This document shows positions 30,948 through 32,848 of a stretch of DNA of 32,848 nucleotides, one piece after another (the first letter of the stretch is position 1; each line of letters starts with the position of its first letter). Position numbers and translations under genes: made by a program. The stretch covers positions 1 to 32,848 of the forward strand of contig RPFO01000126.1 in NCBI GenBank assembly GCA_009746045.1, given 5' to 3'. The DNA comes from Mesostigma viride (taxonomy: Eukaryota > Streptophyta > Mesostigmatophyceae > Mesostigmatales > Mesostigmataceae). The notes below the pieces were generated by a model that saw nothing but the letters and a program-made list of their open reading frames with translations, had not been told where the DNA came from and did not search any database.

Positions 30948-32218
30948 GGCCTGGGGGTCCGCGGTAAAGCCGTTCGCAGCGGCGTTCCAGAATTGAAGCG
31001 GAGAGCGGCACCGGCTCGCACCCTGGTCGCCGCACCCGGCGAAACGAAGGCCCTGGGATGGCCGTCATGAAACCACCGACGCATGAAGCCGCCCGCGTTT
31101 TCCGCCTCCGCCGTCAGGAGCGCCTGCAGGGTCCCGAGCTTCAGTTCGTGCCCGCCCGCCGCCCCCTGTTTCAGCATGCACAGGTTGCCGACGACCTCCA
31201 CGATGCCGCCCCACCACAGCTCCCTGCGCAGGCTCTCCGCCGCGTCCCGGAACCTCTCCTTGCTGGGGTCGTGGTTGCCGATACGGCTGGGCACGGGGGG
31301 CAGGATGCGCAGGAAGAAGGCCGGCATCTGCACCTCGACGCCGTTCGCGACCTTCTTCTCCGGCCACTTCATCGCCGCCCACACGATCGTCCGCGAGTCG
31401 CTCTGCTCCCTCTTGCGGAGGTAGGGCGTCTCCCCCGACTTGGCCCACGCCCTCGAGGGGGCCATGTTCATGTACACGCTGCACTCGTCGATGAACACGC
31501 AATCCTCGGCGAAGATGCGCCCCTGCAGGGCCAGCAGGTCCTCCTTCGTGCGGGACACGTACGTCGCGTCCTTCTCGATGTAGTCGTACGCCACCACCTG
31601 GTACGTCAGCCCGTGCTCCCTCCTGGCACGCTGCACCTCCCCCTCCGTCAGCTCCAGCCGCGCGGTGACAAGCCCCGCGGCATTCAAGAAAAGGTTCCGC
31701 GCGTTTTGGGGCACGCGGCCCAGCACACCGAGCCGGACCACCTCCTCCCTCCTCCCTCGAAGAGCGTTCACCACGTACGCGACGTCTCTCGCCGACATGT
31801 ACGATGTCTGGGACGTCTGGATCTCCGCGAGCTTTGCCGACAACCTCGCCCAGGTGTCCGCGCCGTACTTACGAATCCAGGGCGGGACCCGCTTCTCCTT
31901 GACCTCCTTCACGGTGCGCTCCGTCCTGCCCCGCTCGTCCTGTCCGCTCTCCCACGACCGGAGCGCGCGCGGGCGGAGGGCCGACCGCTTCAGCTCCTCC
32001 GGTTTGTTGTAGTCCAGCCCGAGCCCGCCATTCTGGGCCCGGTCGTGCTTCCACAGCTTGTGGTAGCGGATGGCCGTCTTCTTGTCGATGCCGTACTTCT
32101 TGGCAATGTCCAGGACGGTCAGCCCGTCCTCCCTGCGGTTCTTCACGTCCAGCGCCACGCGCTCCCTGAATTGCAGGCTGTGGGCCTTACCGGCCGGAAT
32201 GGGTTGGTGGTGGTCCAT
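30833..32218 (-). CDS. DDE transposase-like protein, first part (HTH and Asp1)
   Basis: Starts MDHHQPIPAGKAHSLQFRER. Residues 16-58 form a homeodomain-like helix-turn-helix (VLDIAKKYGIDKKTAIRYHK). The first catalytic Asp is in AEDCVFIDECSVYMNMAPSR (Asp244), followed by SGETPYLRKR and RTIVWAAMKW, the usual strands of IS630/Tc1/mariner transposases. From about nt 31068 to 31000 the homologous coding moves one frame; the remaining 60 residues here are antisense-like Arg/Thr/Pro sequence. The distance from Asp1 to Asp2 in the joined protein is about 500 residues, several times the usual. The ATG at 32218 follows ggaaaataatattatg. The protein may be an active transposase, a domesticated one, or a nuclease. 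Confidence 0.7.
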   Translation of the reverse strand: MDHHQPIPAGKAHSLQFRERVALDVKNRREDGLTVLDIAKKYGIDKKTAIRYHKLWKHDRAQNGGLGLDYNKPEELKRSALRPRALRSWESGQDERGRTERTVKEVKEKRVPPWIRKYGADTWARLSAKLAEIQTSQTSYMSARDVAYVVNALRGRREEVVRLGVLGRVPQNARNLFLNAAGLVTARLELTEGEVQRARREHGLTYQVVAYDYIEKDATYVSRTKEDLLALQGRIFAEDCVFIDECSVYMNMAPSRAWAKSGETPYLRKREQSDSRTIVWAAMKWPEKKVANGVEVQMPAFFLRILPPVPSRIGNHDPSKERFRDAAESLRRELWWGGIVEVVGNLCMLKQGAAGGHELKLGTLQALLTAEAENAGGFMRRWFHDGHPRAFVSPGAATRVRAGAALRFNSGTPLRTALPRTPRPWTALRCTRSTGSSCPKRGASPPCWRQRKCRAAPRATG

Positions 32219-32275
32219 GGTGGTGCGGGCTCATGACTCGTGCACATAATATTATTTTCCATTAAACCGCTGTCA

Positions 32276-32725
32276 TCAATACGAGCGACGCTGCAAGTCG
32301 TCGGTGAAAGGCACGTTCGTGATACGCTCGTTGTTGGCCTGCGTCCAGGGCTCCACCACGCTCCTGAACGTGTCCCTGTACGCCCCCATGACTGGGGCCC
32401 GCACCGACCCCGGGGCCATGCCCGGGCGGTAGTTGCGCAGGTCCACGCCCCTGCTGGCCGCCTCGCGCGCCTTGCGACGGGCCAGCAGCCTGCGGTCGAC
32501 CATGTGCGCCAGGGTGGCCACCACGGAAATGACGACGCCCCAGAAGGCGCCCGAGAACGATTTGGCCAGCGCGCCTCCCAGGACGGCCACGTAGATGCCG
32601 AACCTCTTCGCGGCCAGAAACCGCTCGCGGGCGGGGATCCCGGGCGCGACCGGCCAGAACGAGAGCAGGTCCTCCGCTATGCCCTCCGTGTACGCGTCGA
32701 GGAACTCCATCGAGTACAACTCCAT
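32276..32725 (-). CDS. Membrane protein of unknown function
   Basis: 149 aa from MELYSMEFLDAYTEGIAEDL. A hydrophobic stretch at about residues 42-75 (FGIYVAVLGGALAKSF and GAFWGVVISVVATLAHMV) predicts one or two membrane helices, followed by a basic segment DRRLLARRKARE and a hydrophilic tail ending TDDLQRRSY. The ATG at 32725 follows ggcaaaaaatgtgcg; a second ATG five codons in is possible. It is probably a virion or host membrane protein. No family recognised. Confidence 0.65.
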   Translation of the reverse strand: MELYSMEFLDAYTEGIAEDLLSFWPVAPGIPARERFLAAKRFGIYVAVLGGALAKSFSGAFWGVVISVVATLAHMVDRRLLARRKAREAASRGVDLRNYRPGMAPGSVRAPVMGAYRDTFRSVVEPWTQANNERITNVPFTDDLQRRSY

Positions 32726-32750
32726 CGCACATTTTTTGCCGGCCGCCGCT

Positions 32751-32848
32751 CTACTCCAGCATCGCCAGTCCCCCGGCCGCCGCCAGTTCCGCCTCGCCCA
32801 GGTCCGCGCCCTCCGCCATCATCTTCTGAATCAGCTCGAAGCAGGCCA
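32751..32848 (-). CDS. C-terminal end of a gene running off the window
   Basis: The minus strand reads ACFELIQKMMAEGADLGEAE and ends AGGLAMLE with a TAG at 32751-32753. It is helical and acidic, with no recognised motif. The gene continues beyond 32848. It lies on the same strand as the preceding membrane-protein gene with a 25-nt spacer. Confidence 0.5.
   Translation of the reverse strand, partial: ACFELIQKMMAEGADLGEAELAAAGGLAMLE

Noticed and set aside
29862-32236. Two long plus-strand frames (29862-31070 and 31058-32236)
   Set aside because: They are antisense to the DDE transposase-like gene, whose motifs are clear on the minus strand, and have Arg/His/Val-rich shadow composition.
1-32848. 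tRNA or rRNA genes
   Set aside because: No cloverleaf-like or rRNA-like sequence was seen in the intergenic regions by eye; a covariance-model scan could not be run.

Overview
The window is most likely a stretch of a large nucleocytoplasmic DNA virus (giant virus) genome, either free or integrated in a protist or algal genome. The support is direct: two tandem double-jelly-roll major capsid protein (MCP) genes, an A32-type genome-packaging ATPase with clear Walker A and B motifs, and a densely packed set of small genes with short AT-rich promoters in otherwise GC-rich, CpG-rich DNA. I cannot assign a family or host from the sequence alone.

Layout. Positions 1-4737 (+): a large modular, probably surface-exposed protein made of about 505-nt domain repeats plus a Gly-Gly-Thr microsatellite, broken by frame shifts. 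4785-8044 (+): two MCP genes, each preceded by the same 10-nt TATA-like element. 8087-8857 (+): a Ser/Gly/Asn-rich protein carrying seven R-K-S motifs that copy pieces of the histone H3 tail. 9010-9417 (+): a small Cys/His protein. 9419-15100 (-): a coiled-coil protein, a 50-aa basic protein, the packaging ATPase, a JAMM/MPN protein, a conserved virus protein of unknown role, a membrane protein, a zinc-binding protein, and paralogue B of an unknown family. 15310-23131: a complete 7,822-bp Ty1/copia-type LTR retrotransposon on the minus strand. It has 617-bp LTRs differing at one base and a GGGCG target duplication, and it lies inside the 3' end of paralogue A (24968-23132, minus), the tandem sister of B. 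25051-32848: an acidic protein with a TRSGRRVRPP motif, several small membrane or unknown proteins, a PIN-like nuclease, an FCS-type zinc finger, a conserved small basic protein, and a very large IS630/Tc1-like DDE transposase-related gene split by frame shifts.

How the parts relate. The capsid genes and ATPase are virion assembly functions. The membrane-anchored proteins (12481-12994, 25378-26718, 27128-27352, 32276-32725) could be virion membrane components. The H3-tail-like protein and the acidic protein suggest a chromatin-directed theme; this is inference. The retrotransposon gag-pol is strikingly CpG-poor next to the virus DNA, so it evolved in a different, probably CpG-methylating, genome and arrived recently.

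A recurrent caution. More than ten genes, in both virus and retroelement, are interrupted by single-base frame breaks, most at or near G/C homopolymers and most of the same polarity (as if one base were missing). Homopolymer under-calling in the assembly is the simplest explanation; decay of an endogenised virus is the alternative. Gene boundaries at these points are therefore provisional.
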